Under the pieces are notes generated by a model, which saw only the letters and a list, made by a program, of their open reading frames with translations, was not told where the DNA came from and searched no databases. A stretch of DNA of 64,000 bases, from the NCBI GenBank assembly GCA_002692725.1, contig NZLU01000025.1:310001-374000 (forward strand). The letters are read 5' to 3'. Both the position numbers and the translations under genes were made by a program. Position 1 is the first letter of the stretch, and each line of letters starts with the position of its first letter. Source of the DNA: Ponticaulis sp. (GTDB taxonomy: Bacteria > Pseudomonadota > Alphaproteobacteria > Caulobacterales > Hyphomonadaceae). Positions 26,356 to 35,838 of this stretch are shown piece by piece.

Positions 26356-27639
26356 ATGCGGCGGGTCGTAATTACAGGTATCGGACTGGTAACGCCTCTG
26401 GCTGGAAACAGAGAGGCAAGTTGGAAACGATTGATTGAAGGGCGCTCAGGCGCCCAGAAGATCGATCTTTTCGATACTGAAGATCTGCCGTGTAAAATTG
26501 CGGCTCAGGTGCCATGGACATCAGGCCGCGGCGGTGGCGAGGGCGATCCGGAGGCGTTCGACCCAGATACTGCCGGGTCTGCTAAAGAACGTCGCCGTGT
26601 TGGTGAATTCATCGTCTATGGCATGGCCGCTGCAGCTGAAGCGATCCAGGATTCTGGCTGGGTGCCGGAAACTGAGGAAGACAAATGCAAGACCGGTGTG
26701 CTCATCGGGTCTGGCATTGGCGGTCTTCCTGAAATCGCTGAAACAACGAAAATTCTCGAAGAAAGCGGCCCACGCAAAGTGAGCCCATTCTTCATCCCAA
26801 GCGCGCTGATTAATCTGTGCTCCGGCCAGGTGTCGATCAAGCATGGTTTTAAAGGGCCGAACCATTCGGTCGTGACCGCCTGCGCAACCGGCGCTCATGC
26901 GATTGGCGATTCTGCTCGTCTGATCCAGTATGGAGACGCCGATGTCATGGTCGCTGGCGGCACGGAAGGCTCGCTCTGCAAGCTTGCCGTTGCAGGGTTT
27001 GCGGCCGCAAAGACACTGTCTACGAAGTTCAATGACGAACCGGAACGGGCGTCCCGTCCTTACGACAAGGACCGTGATGGCTTCCTGTTTGGTGAAGGTG
27101 CGGGTGTGCTCGTTCTCGAAGAATACGAACATGCCAAAAAACGCGGCGCCAAGATATATGCCGAAGTGCTCGGCTATGGTCTGTCTGGCGATGCGCACCA
27201 CATCACATCGCCTGCTGAAGATGGCAATGGCGGTTATCGCGCCATGGAGATGGCGCTGCGTCACGCAGGGCTGACACCGGCCGACATCGACTATGTGAAC
27301 ACTCACGGCACCTCAACGCCTGTAGGCGATGAGATCGAAGTCCGTGCGATTGAGCGTCTGTTCGGTGAATCTGTGAACGGTCTGTCCCTGTCATCAACCA
27401 AGTCTTCCATCGGACACCTTCTTGGTGCCGCTGGAGCGGTTGAGGCGGCCTTCACGGCGCTTGCTGTTCAGAACGGAATGATCCCGCCAACGCTGAACCT
27501 CGAAAATCCATCCTTCGAGAGCGAAATTGACCTTACGCCTCTGAAAGCCAAAGCGCGTGAAATCAAATACGCCCTGTCGAATTCTTTCGGCTTTGGCGGC
27601 ACGAATGCCGCGCTCGTGCTTGGCCGCGTCGACGACTGA
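26356..27639 (+). CDS. fabF: 3-oxoacyl-ACP synthase II
   Basis: The 427-residue condensing enzyme elongates acyl-ACP with malonyl-ACP. The active-site Cys is in VVTACATGAHAIG (about residue 176), with the two catalytic His in NTHGTSTPVGD (about 315) and SIGHLLGAAGAVE (about 352). GFGFGGTNAALVL-type glycine loop closes the protein. It is slightly longer than E. coli FabF because of a loop at residues 55-75. It is co-directional with acpP upstream and mltG downstream. Confidence 0.96.
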   Translation: MRRVVITGIGLVTPLAGNREASWKRLIEGRSGAQKIDLFDTEDLPCKIAAQVPWTSGRGGGEGDPEAFDPDTAGSAKERRRVGEFIVYGMAAAAEAIQDSGWVPETEEDKCKTGVLIGSGIGGLPEIAETTKILEESGPRKVSPFFIPSALINLCSGQVSIKHGFKGPNHSVVTACATGAHAIGDSARLIQYGDADVMVAGGTEGSLCKLAVAGFAAAKTLSTKFNDEPERASRPYDKDRDGFLFGEGAGVLVLEEYEHAKKRGAKIYAEVLGYGLSGDAHHITSPAEDGNGGYRAMEMALRHAGLTPADIDYVNTHGTSTPVGDEIEVRAIERLFGESVNGLSLSSTKSSIGHLLGAAGAVEAAFTALAVQNGMIPPTLNLENPSFESEIDLTPLKAKAREIKYALSNSFGFGGTNAALVLGRVDD

Positions 27640-27681
27640 CCCTATCCTGCGCCGAACGCCGTTTGAGTCGAGTAGCATAAG

Positions 27682-28722
27682 ATGAAATGGGTAGTTCGGT
27701 TATTTGTTGTCTTCCTCGTCTGCTGCTTTCTGCTGGCAGGCGCAGGCTTCGGCGCATTTAAATGGTTCGAAGGTAAGATCAGCGAGCCCGGTCCACTGGC
27801 CGGTGGAGAAGACCGGATCGTCTTCGTTGAGCGTGGGGCAGGCGTCATCAAGGTCGGACAGCAGCTCGAAGACAAGGGGCTGATTTCTGATGCGCGCCTG
27901 TTCAGACTGGCTGCCCGTTACAAAGAGCTAGAGTCCGATATCAAGGCTGGCGAATATCTGATCGACACAGACTCCAGCATGGTCGACATTCTCAGGAAAA
28001 TGAATGAAGGCGATGTGATCCTGCATCAGGTGCAGATCATTGAAGGATCGACGATCGCTCAGGCCTGGAAGGTCATCGAGGAAACAGACTTTCTGAAAGG
28101 CGAAATGCCCGAACTTCTGCCAGAGGGTAGCTTCCTGCCAGAGACGCACGCCTTCTCACGCGGAACGACCAGAACCGAAGTCGTCGAGGCCTTTGCCAAT
28201 TATCAGACCCAGCTGCTCGACGAGATCTGGCCCGCCAGACAGGAAGATCTGCCGATTGAGAGCCGCGAAGAGGCGGTCATTCTCGCCTCCATCATCGAAA
28301 AGGAAACCGGTGGCCTCGGTGATGAAGATTTGGTCGCAGGCGTGTTCATCAACCGGTTGAACCGCGGTATGCGTCTCCAGAGTGATCCGACCATCATTTA
28401 CGGCATCTCAAAAGGCGTGCCGCTGACGCGAACATTATCTGACGGCCGCGTGGTGCGCCGAACATTGTACCGGTCTGAAATCGACCGCGTAACGGACTAT
28501 AATACCTATCAGATTGATGGCTTGCCGCCGACGCCGATCTGCAATCCGAGTGAAGCGGCTTTACGGGCCGTGCTTCAGCCAGCGGAATCCGATTATCTCT
28601 TCTTTGTGGCAGATGGCACTGGTGGACATGCCTTCGCCAAAACCAATTCAGAGCACAATCGCAATGTGGCGCGTTGGCGGGAGATTGAACGTGCGCGCAT
28701 AGCGGCGCAAAGAGGTGAATGA
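27682..28722 (+). CDS. mltG: Endolytic murein transglycosylase MltG
   Basis: The 346-residue inner-membrane enzyme is thought to cleave nascent glycan strands. There is an N-terminal membrane helix (residues 4-24), then a LysM-like region, and the YceG fold with the catalytic Glu in ASIIEKETG (about residue 210) and the motifs VFINRLNRGMRLQSDPTIIYG and YNTYQIDGLPPTPICNPS. Location after fabF is typical of the class. Its stop overlaps the yicC start (ATGA). Confidence 0.94.
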   Translation: MKWVVRLFVVFLVCCFLLAGAGFGAFKWFEGKISEPGPLAGGEDRIVFVERGAGVIKVGQQLEDKGLISDARLFRLAARYKELESDIKAGEYLIDTDSSMVDILRKMNEGDVILHQVQIIEGSTIAQAWKVIEETDFLKGEMPELLPEGSFLPETHAFSRGTTRTEVVEAFANYQTQLLDEIWPARQEDLPIESREEAVILASIIEKETGGLGDEDLVAGVFINRLNRGMRLQSDPTIIYGISKGVPLTRTLSDGRVVRRTLYRSEIDRVTDYNTYQIDGLPPTPICNPSEAALRAVLQPAESDYLFFVADGTGGHAFAKTNSEHNRNVARWREIERARIAAQRGE

Positions 28723-29609
28723 ATATGCTTTCAAGCATGACCGGATTTGGTGCCGAAAGCGGTGAACGCGATGGCCAATCCTGGAATTTTGAAATCAAGT
28801 CTGTGAATGGTCGTGGACTTGATATCCGATTGCACCTGCCTCAGGGCTCGTTCGCCTTGGAAGTGGCAATTCGAGCGGAGATCAAGGCGCAGCTATCTCG
28901 CGGCAATGTTCAGGCATCGCTTTCTGTACGTGATCAGAGAGACCGCCTGGGTCTGGCTTTGAACACACCGCTTTTGACAGCGCTGGCGCGACGCGCACGC
29001 TTGTTGGATCGGCAATCGGGGCGTAGCGTAGGCAGTGCCGGTGTTGAACTGATCTCCATGAAAGGCGTCATTTCAGGTGACAAACCGGCCTCTGATTCCA
29101 TTATGGATGAGGCGACCATTGAGGACATCCTTACAACGGTCCGATCGGCCTTGGAAAAACTCAAAGAGGCGCGCCAGTCAGAGGGCGCCGCGCTGAAAAC
29201 CGTGTTGCAGCGTATTGTGTCGGACATGGGCGACATCGTTGTACAGGCCCAATCGACCGCTGATATTCAGCCTGCTCAGATCAAGTCGAGACTGGAAACC
29301 CGATTGTCTGAATTGCTGAGCGATCAACAGCTCAATGATGACCGACTGGAACAGGAAGTGGCGTTGCTCGTCACCAAGGCCGATGTCACCGAAGAGCTTG
29401 ATCGGTTATCTGCTCATTTGGAGGAGGCTGGCCAACTGGTCGCTTCGGACAAACCTGTCGGACGAAAGCTCGATTTCCTTTCTCAGGAACTTCTGCGGGA
29501 AGCCAATACTCTGGGCAGTAAGTCGGCGAGCCTTGAAATGACGCGTCATTCGCTGTCTTTGAAGAGCCTGATTGATCAATTTAAGGAGCAGGCGGCGAAT
29601 GTCGAATAA
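28719..29609 (+). CDS. yicC: YicC-family protein
   Basis: The 296-residue protein has the YicC N-terminal motif SSMTGFGAESGERDGQSWNFEIKSVNGRGLDIRLHLP and the DUF1732-type C-terminus (KLDFLSQELLREANTLGSKS, then MKTLIDQ-like SLIDQFKEQAANVE). E. coli YicC is reported to act as an RNase involved in turnover of a small RNA. Start ATG at 28719 overlaps the mltG stop and has AGAGGTGA upstream; another ATG is two codons on. It precedes gmk, which overlaps it by 11 bases. Confidence 0.92.
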   Translation: MNMLSSMTGFGAESGERDGQSWNFEIKSVNGRGLDIRLHLPQGSFALEVAIRAEIKAQLSRGNVQASLSVRDQRDRLGLALNTPLLTALARRARLLDRQSGRSVGSAGVELISMKGVISGDKPASDSIMDEATIEDILTTVRSALEKLKEARQSEGAALKTVLQRIVSDMGDIVVQAQSTADIQPAQIKSRLETRLSELLSDQQLNDDRLEQEVALLVTKADVTEELDRLSAHLEEAGQLVASDKPVGRKLDFLSQELLREANTLGSKSASLEMTRHSLSLKSLIDQFKEQAANVE

Positions 29610-30237
29610 TCCTCACGCCCGTCGTGGACTTATGCTGGTGATTTCCAGCCCGTCAGGGGCGGGGAAAACCACCTTGTCGCGCATGCTTCTGGATCGCCAC
29701 CAAGATATGGGGCTGTCTGTTTCGGCGACCACACGTGAGCCCCGGCCGGGCGAAGAAGATGGCGTACACTACCATTTCATTGATCGCGCTGAATTTGAGC
29801 GCCGGGTGTCAAATCGCGAATTTCTCGAATGGGCGAGGGTGTTTGACCATTTCTACGGAACTCCGCGCGAGGCTGTGGAGGAGCGTCTGGCAGCAGGCCA
29901 TGACGTGATTTTCGACGTCGACTGGCAGGGCGCTGACGCAATCCATGACCAGATGCCGAACGATGTTGTCTCTGTATTTGTCCTGCCGCCGAGCATGGAT
30001 GCGCTGCAGAAGCGTCTGGAATTGCGGCCCGGATCAACACCCGAAAAAGTCGAACGTCGCATGGCGGGGGCTCGAAATGAAATCCGCCATTGGCGTCGCT
30101 ATGACTACGTCATCGTGAATGAAAACCTCGATACAGCCTATTCTGAACTGGAAACAATTCTCCGGTCAGAACGTCGCAAAAGACTGCGTCAGTTCAATCT
30201 CGAGCAGCTTGTTCAGGATTTGCTGGACGAAGACTGA
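29599..30237 (+). CDS. gmk: Guanylate kinase
   Basis: The 212-residue enzyme phosphorylates GMP to GDP. The P-loop is SSPSGAGKTTL (about residues 17-27), with the GMP-binding elements VSATTREPRPGEEDGVHYHF and the lid FLEWARVFDHFYGTPR, followed by the DVDWQGADAI strand. Start ATG at 29599 lies within the end of yicC and has AAGGAG upstream. Its 3' end overlaps the convergent rsmA by 25 bases. Confidence 0.96.
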   Translation: MSNNPHARRGLMLVISSPSGAGKTTLSRMLLDRHQDMGLSVSATTREPRPGEEDGVHYHFIDRAEFERRVSNREFLEWARVFDHFYGTPREAVEERLAAGHDVIFDVDWQGADAIHDQMPNDVVSVFVLPPSMDALQKRLELRPGSTPEKVERRMAGARNEIRHWRRYDYVIVNENLDTAYSELETILRSERRKRLRQFNLEQLVQDLLDED

Positions 30238-31070
30238 GTTGTCACCCAGGCCTGTGTAAGCGTCCGAAACTCCTGTTGAGACAAGGTTTCCGCCCGCCGC
30301 TTGGGATCAATCTCGCACGAGGTCAGCAGGTCTTCTGCCGTCACATCTGCGGGCATGATGGATTTCAAACTGGCCCTGAGCATTTTTCGGCGTTGCCCGA
30401 AGGCCGCAGCGGTCACGCGCTGCAAGGCGTCGATCTCCTGAAACGCCTTCTCTTGAGGTAAGGGTTTCAACACAGCTACGGCAGAGGCGACTTTTGGTGG
30501 CGGTTTGAATGCGCCCGGTGGCAGTGTGAAGGCCAGTCTGGCTTCCGTCACAGCCTGAGCCAGCACCGCAAGGCGTCCATAATGGTTCGTATCAGGCCGG
30601 GCACAGATGCGCTGTGCGACTTCCTTCTGAAACATGAGTGACATCTCGCCCACCCAGTCGAGTTGGGTCAGCCAACTGACCAGAAGCGGCGTCCCGACAT
30701 TAAATGGAAGGTTGGCGATGATCATGACGGGCGGCGTCAGCCCGTGCTCTTCAATGAGGGCGCGCCAGTTGATTTTCGTCGCATCATGTTGAACCACTGA
30801 GAGCCTCCCCGCGTCACGCTCAGGCCAGCCCATCAATGCCTCGGCAAACCGGTCGTCCATTTCCACACAGAGCAGTTTTCGGACGCCATTGTTCAACAGC
30901 GCGCGGGTCAGGCCGCCCGGGCCCGGACCGACTTCAATGACATCTCGGCCCTGCACGGGGCCCGCAGCAAGTGCGACCCGCTTGAGAATATCCGGGTCGA
31001 ACAGAAAATGCTGCCCCAGACGTTTATCAGCGGCTGCCCGCAGGAGTTCAGGTTCATTCTGCTCAGTCAT
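30213..31070 (-). CDS. rsmA: 16S rRNA (adenine1518/1519-N6)-dimethyltransferase
   Basis: The 285-residue KsgA-type enzyme methylates two adjacent adenines near the 3' end of 16S rRNA. It has LGQHFLFDPDILKRV at the N-terminus, the SAM motif EVGPGPGGLTRAL (about residue 46), and the catalytic NLPFNVGTPLL (about 118; F in place of the common Y). Start ATG at 31070 overlaps the pdxA stop by eight bases. It is the last gene of lptD-surA-pdxA-rsmA, the classical order, and overlaps gmk tail to tail. Confidence 0.95.
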   Translation of the reverse strand: MTEQNEPELLRAAADKRLGQHFLFDPDILKRVALAAGPVQGRDVIEVGPGPGGLTRALLNNGVRKLLCVEMDDRFAEALMGWPERDAGRLSVVQHDATKINWRALIEEHGLTPPVMIIANLPFNVGTPLLVSWLTQLDWVGEMSLMFQKEVAQRICARPDTNHYGRLAVLAQAVTEARLAFTLPPGAFKPPPKVASAVAVLKPLPQEKAFQEIDALQRVTAAAFGQRRKMLRASLKSIMPADVTAEDLLTSCEIDPKRRAETLSQQEFRTLTQAWVTTQSSSSKS

Positions 31071-32115
31071 GTGTGCGCTCAAACTGAGCGGCACTGTCTG
31101 CCATTTGTCGGGCTGTTCTGATCGCCGCGATCAGGCTATCTGGTTTCGCATGTCCAGCAGCGGCTGCATCATAGGCTGTGCCGTGATCTGGTGACGTTCT
31201 GATGAAAGGCAGGCCGAGCGTCACATTTACGCCGCCCCAAATGTCGAGTGTCTTCACCGGAATCAGCCCCTGATCATGGTACATGGCGAGCACGGCGTCG
31301 TAGTGTCCGCTCAGCATCTCATGGAAAATTGTGTCGCCTGGACGAGGCCCTACGACCTTCGCGCCCATGCTCTGAAGCCGTTCGATGACCGGCGCAATGA
31401 CCTCTGCATCCTCTGATCCGAGCATGCCATCTTCGCCTGCGTGCGGGTTCAGACCACACATGCCAAGACGTCCGTCCGGCGCGCCAAAATACCGTGGCAG
31501 AGCATGCAGAACGATACGGGCTGTTTGCTCGATCAGCTCGGGCGTCAGCCTGCTGGCAACGCTCATCAGCGGAATATGGATCGTCACGAGCGCGACCCGA
31601 AGACCGCCACCAATCAACATCATCACTGGGTGCGGTGCGGCGCAATTTCCATGGTCCCCGGCGAGGGCCGCCAGAAATTCGGTATGGCCCGGATGCGCAA
31701 AACCTGCCCTGTTCAACAGGGATTTGGCGATGGGGTTCGTCACGACTGCTGAGGCACGTCCTGACCAGACATCCTCCACGCACATCTCTATTGAGCTGAT
31801 AATAGCGCCTGCTGTCCGAACATCTGGCATGCCGGCCGCCACGTCAGGACATTCAAGATCAATGACGGGCAAAGCCGTCGGAAACACGCCTGCGGCCTGA
31901 GAGGGATGCTCGATGTGCTCGATCTCACAGTCCAGAGACGCCTGTTCTTTCGCGCGGTTCAGCGCCCTCATTGAGCCGCGAAGGTAAAACGTGAATTCAG
32001 ATTGCTGTACCAGGCTCTGATAAGCGAGCAGGCTGGCGAGAGGCCCCACCCCCGCCGGATCACCCATGGTGAGAGCAAGCGGCCCCGGCTTATCGGCGGA
32101 TAATTGTGGCTTCAC
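31063..32115 (-). CDS. pdxA: 4-hydroxythreonine-4-phosphate dehydrogenase
   Basis: The 350-residue enzyme serves pyridoxal phosphate synthesis. MGDPAGVGP (residues 17-25) is the N-terminal signature. The metal-binding His are in FAHPGHTEFLA (about 143), the AMYHDQGLIPVK region (about 285) and GLNPHAGEDGMLG (about 218). TSPDHGTAYDAA near the C-terminus completes the pattern. The start is a GTG inside the end of surA (26-base overlap). The operon context is canonical. Confidence 0.95.
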   Translation of the reverse strand: MKPQLSADKPGPLALTMGDPAGVGPLASLLAYQSLVQQSEFTFYLRGSMRALNRAKEQASLDCEIEHIEHPSQAAGVFPTALPVIDLECPDVAAGMPDVRTAGAIISSIEMCVEDVWSGRASAVVTNPIAKSLLNRAGFAHPGHTEFLAALAGDHGNCAAPHPVMMLIGGGLRVALVTIHIPLMSVASRLTPELIEQTARIVLHALPRYFGAPDGRLGMCGLNPHAGEDGMLGSEDAEVIAPVIERLQSMGAKVVGPRPGDTIFHEMLSGHYDAVLAMYHDQGLIPVKTLDIWGGVNVTLGLPFIRTSPDHGTAYDAAAAGHAKPDSLIAAIRTARQMADSAAQFERTHD

Positions 32116-33364
32116 GCTTCAGGTCACGAAGTTCGCGTTGGCTCTGGAGCGCGATTTGCTGACCGAACAAACGATCTTCAATCTGTTCGCGGCTTGGCAT
32201 TTCAAAGCCACTTTGCACACGATCGCACACATAGAGCAGGGCCGGACCGGCTGGAGTATCAATGATATCGCTGGCGCTACCTTCCGGTACATTACGGATG
32301 GCCATGGCGACCTGGTCGGTGAGGACATCTTCACCAACTTCACCAAGCGACGCGTAGACTAGGCCTTCTTCCTCGGCTGCGGCGGCTTCGACGTCATTGC
32401 AGCTATGACCAGCCAGCTTAAAGGCGTTCAGAGCAGCGCGTTGATTGTCAGGTGACAAAACCTGCATCAAGGTGACCATTTTCGGTCCGGTCTGTCCGTC
32501 CTGTTTAGCCCGTATTGCATAAATATAGACGCCATCGTCAACGACGATTGGGCTGGTCAGCGCAGGTGGTTCGGTGTTGGCAAGTACTTCCTGAACGTCA
32601 GGATCAAGCTCGGTGGGCGAAACCCAACCCAGATCGCCGCCAACGGCAGCGGTAGGTGAATTCGAATATTGTTGAGCCGCAAGTTCAAACCGGGCACCCT
32701 GGCTCAGCTGCTGAACAATAACGTTGGCGCCTTCAAGAACCTGTTGTTTGTCCTGTTCGGTCGGGGCAAACAGGAAAATCTCAGCCAATTGATACTGTGT
32801 TTTGCCAGCGTCTGACTCAATTCGGTCTAGCAGGCTGGAGATCTGAAGCTGCGAGATGCGGATACGCGAGCCATAAAGACCGCTCATGATCCGGCGCCAG
32901 GCGATCTCAGCCCGCATCTGCTCTCGAAGCGTCTCTGGATTGATACCACTCTGCCGCAGAACCTGATACATGCCTTCAATGTCAGTTGAGTTCTGGCGAG
33001 CCATATCCTGAATTGAAGCGTCAATATCGGCATCACTGACTTCAAGATCGAACTCAGCGGCTTTCTGAAGTTGAAGGCGTTCGTCGATCAGATCCTCAAG
33101 CGCCCGCGGCAGCAATTGCTGAAGGTTTTCCTGAGTGGGTTGAACACCTAGCGTAACCAGCAATAGACGGGCGCGCTGAGCGACGTCAGAGATCGAAATC
33201 ACCTCATCATTCACTACGGCCGCGACACCGCCCAGAAGCTGAGCTTGCGGGTCTTGGGTTTCCGCGGTCTCTGTCGGGGTGACAATGTCACTTGTCTGAG
33301 CCAGCACAGGTCCACAAAGGCAAGCCAGACTTATTCCGGTTACCATCGCTCGAATAGCGGTCAT
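32090..33364 (-). CDS. surA: SurA-like periplasmic chaperone / peptidyl-prolyl isomerase
   Basis: The 424-residue exported protein has a signal peptide (residues 1-22, ending VLAQT), a SurA N-terminal chaperone domain (VAAVVNDEVISISDVAQRARLLL to about residue 170) and one parvulin-type PPIase domain (about 190-300; FELAAQQYSNSPTAAVGGDLGWVSPTEL). The family escorts outer-membrane proteins through the periplasm. Only one parvulin domain is evident, fewer than the two of E. coli SurA. It sits directly after lptD, a known SurA client. Confidence 0.88.
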   Translation of the reverse strand: MTAIRAMVTGISLACLCGPVLAQTSDIVTPTETAETQDPQAQLLGGVAAVVNDEVISISDVAQRARLLLVTLGVQPTQENLQQLLPRALEDLIDERLQLQKAAEFDLEVSDADIDASIQDMARQNSTDIEGMYQVLRQSGINPETLREQMRAEIAWRRIMSGLYGSRIRISQLQISSLLDRIESDAGKTQYQLAEIFLFAPTEQDKQQVLEGANVIVQQLSQGARFELAAQQYSNSPTAAVGGDLGWVSPTELDPDVQEVLANTEPPALTSPIVVDDGVYIYAIRAKQDGQTGPKMVTLMQVLSPDNQRAALNAFKLAGHSCNDVEAAAAEEEGLVYASLGEVGEDVLTDQVAMAIRNVPEGSASDIIDTPAGPALLYVCDRVQSGFEMPSREQIEDRLFGQQIALQSQRELRDLKREATIIRR

Positions 33365-33470
33365 ATCGCCAAACTCCTGTTTACGCGCAAAGTTACATTA
33401 TTCGGACACAGGCGATAACACGATCCTGCAAGTCTTGTCACATGAAGATGCAGAGGGATTTGCAGTTTCG

Positions 33471-35708
33471 TCAGTCGAAGTCCTGAGTTGTGATGGCACC
33501 GATTGTATTGAAACCAAATCCAAAAACGATGGACTCAGAGTCCCCAACACCACGGTCGGAAATCTGACGTTGTTCCCACCCGATAATGAAGAAACTACAA
33601 TCGTCTGACCAGCGGACACCTGCAAATTGTCGCTGGTTCAGATTTGTCTCGAGGTTTCTGTTGATGCTGTAGGACAGATCCAGACTGTCTGTGAGCTCGA
33701 ATTGCGACCGAAATGCGATGCCTTGTGTTTGCGTCGGATTGTTACCGAAGGCCACGTCTTCATCGATATTGAAATAAGTGAACCCTGAGCTGATCCGCCA
33801 CCAATCGATTTCAGTTTGTGCTTCGATCCTTCTGATATCGAAGTCTTTATCGAGGCGCATGGTCGAATCGAATTTGAGGTTGTCGCCGATATCAAACCCA
33901 AAGCCCGCGACATAGTCGGATTTTTCCATCCCGAGATTGGACCCGATTTCAAAGAAGGGATCCACTTCGTCTCTGAACCGCTGGCCAATTGTACCGCGAA
34001 CTTCGAAATCATCAAATTGGGCTTTCGCGCGCAGGCCTGCAACAACCCTGCTTCCCTGTTCAATCAGGTCATATTCTGTGAAGGGATCAGCTTTGAACAA
34101 GACTGGCAGGTCGTATTCGAACAATGCGGAGTCTTCGACTGGAAGTTCTCCATTGTCGAGAGAGGCTTCTCCATATCCGAACGTCACAATCGGTTCGATG
34201 GTCACCGTTGAGTCTTCCCCGCGACGAATAAAGGGCCACCGGACCGTTGCTGCGGCGAGGGCAGATGTTCTGGATTTGGCATCTTCAAACCCTGGCGTAG
34301 AGCTGGTCGACTGCACGCTGAAATCATAATAGTCTGCGCGTACCTTCAGCAGAGGTTCCACAACCAGACCAGCGGGTGCGACATAGGCATTTTGCCATTC
34401 GGCGCTTACCGTTCCGCGACGTGTATCGTCGCCTTCACTCCGATCGAGCAGTGCGAGAGATCCTTCAAAGGTTGCAAGGCCCTTGTCGCCAAAGTCGATC
34501 AGCTTGTTTGCGAAGGCCATTGGAACGACGCGCGCGAAATTGCCGTCATTATCCCTTTCGCCAAGACCCTGAACATGGAAGCTTGCAATGTCGGTGTAGA
34601 AATCTTCTGTCTGCCCGATCAGAAATGCCTGGCTCAGCAATCTGTTTGGAGCGGTATCCAGCAGGCCGCGTGGATCATTCCAGCCATCGATATTGTATCG
34701 GCGCAGATAGAGATCATCGGTGACATTTTCTGCCGCGAAGCCCCATTGCCAGGTGTCGGTGAGGTTAAAAAGACCCTGAGCAAAGATGTGGCCGCGAAAT
34801 TTCTCTTCACTGGGGATCAGAGTGCCTGAGAACTCGTCTGGTTCTTCAACGATGGCGCCGTTCACATTGTAGAATTGGCGGTCGCCATTGCTGTCAAATT
34901 CATAATCGTAGGCAAGTGATCCGGAAATATCGAGCTGCCCTGAAAAGAATTTCTTCCGATAGGCTAAATCAAGTGCCGAATTCACGCCCGTATAGAGTTT
35001 TGGCGTGATCGTCATGTCCTGACTGGGAGAGATGGCCCAGTAATAAGGCTGCTCCCAGACAAGACCAAGTTTTGAAGACAGTTCCGGCGTCGGTGTCAGC
35101 AAACCCGAGCGGCGTTTCGATGATGGATCCGGGTGCGAAAAATAGGGCAGATAGAGAACCGGCACACCTTTGATTGAAAACACAGCGTCATTGTAGGAAA
35201 TCATCTGTGTTTCAGCATTCTGAACTGCGCGGCGTGCCCGCAAGGTCCAGGTGGGTGATTTACCTTCTTCTTCGCAGATCGGACAAGCCGTATAGATTGC
35301 GTAATCGAGCGAGTTTGTGCCGCCATCCGTACGGGTTGCGGCCCGTGCAACCACGACAGCGTTCTGCGGAAGCTGTGCCGTAAAGCCTGTTGCGACGCCG
35401 TCAGAGAGTTGCTCATCGACTTCGATTTCGTCGGCGGTTCGCACAGTACCGTCGGGATCCAGAATCTGAACGTTGCCAATGGCACGCACTTTTTGCGTTT
35501 CGAGATTGTAAATCACCTTGTCAGCGGACAGCTGACGGCCCTCATAACGTGCAATAACATTGCCCTCGGCGATCATAACGCCGTTGTTCTGATCATCGGT
35601 GAGCGCATCGGCTTCGAGATAAACTTTGTCGGGAGTAGAATCCTGAGCGATGACCGCGGGCGTCATTGCCAGCGCCGTCGCGATCGCGAACAGTTTCATT
35701 TTCGGCAC
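33471..35708 (-). CDS. lptD: LPS-assembly protein LptD
   Basis: The 745-residue outer-membrane barrel inserts lipopolysaccharide into the outer leaflet. It has a signal peptide (LFAIATALAMTPAVIAQ), an N-terminal jellyroll resembling LptA (DALTDDQNNGVMIAEGNVIARYEG, LSADKVIYN), a Cys-containing insert (ACPICEEEG), then a long barrel up to the C-terminal VFGFGFNTIGAI. The GTG at 35708 has GGAGG eight bases upstream; the next in-frame ATG is at 35699, and the open frame extends further to 35801 without support. It heads lptD-surA-pdxA-rsmA. Confidence 0.92.
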   Translation of the reverse strand: MPKMKLFAIATALAMTPAVIAQDSTPDKVYLEADALTDDQNNGVMIAEGNVIARYEGRQLSADKVIYNLETQKVRAIGNVQILDPDGTVRTADEIEVDEQLSDGVATGFTAQLPQNAVVVARAATRTDGGTNSLDYAIYTACPICEEEGKSPTWTLRARRAVQNAETQMISYNDAVFSIKGVPVLYLPYFSHPDPSSKRRSGLLTPTPELSSKLGLVWEQPYYWAISPSQDMTITPKLYTGVNSALDLAYRKKFFSGQLDISGSLAYDYEFDSNGDRQFYNVNGAIVEEPDEFSGTLIPSEEKFRGHIFAQGLFNLTDTWQWGFAAENVTDDLYLRRYNIDGWNDPRGLLDTAPNRLLSQAFLIGQTEDFYTDIASFHVQGLGERDNDGNFARVVPMAFANKLIDFGDKGLATFEGSLALLDRSEGDDTRRGTVSAEWQNAYVAPAGLVVEPLLKVRADYYDFSVQSTSSTPGFEDAKSRTSALAAATVRWPFIRRGEDSTVTIEPIVTFGYGEASLDNGELPVEDSALFEYDLPVLFKADPFTEYDLIEQGSRVVAGLRAKAQFDDFEVRGTIGQRFRDEVDPFFEIGSNLGMEKSDYVAGFGFDIGDNLKFDSTMRLDKDFDIRRIEAQTEIDWWRISSGFTYFNIDEDVAFGNNPTQTQGIAFRSQFELTDSLDLSYSINRNLETNLNQRQFAGVRWSDDCSFFIIGWEQRQISDRGVGDSESIVFGFGFNTIGAITTQDFD

Positions 35709-35838
35709 GGTTGTCGCCTCCATATTCCCGAACGTCTTGGTTATACGGTTCAGGACAGGGAAAAAAGTCTTCATGAGGGCAGCCCAGCAAAAAAATGACA
35801 TTTATTGTTCGCATGTTGCATAATTAGTGCCGTTATTA

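Noticed and set aside
26521-27306. 261-aa minus-strand ORF inside fabF
   Set aside because: Fully antisense to a well-conserved gene; a typical high-GC shadow frame.
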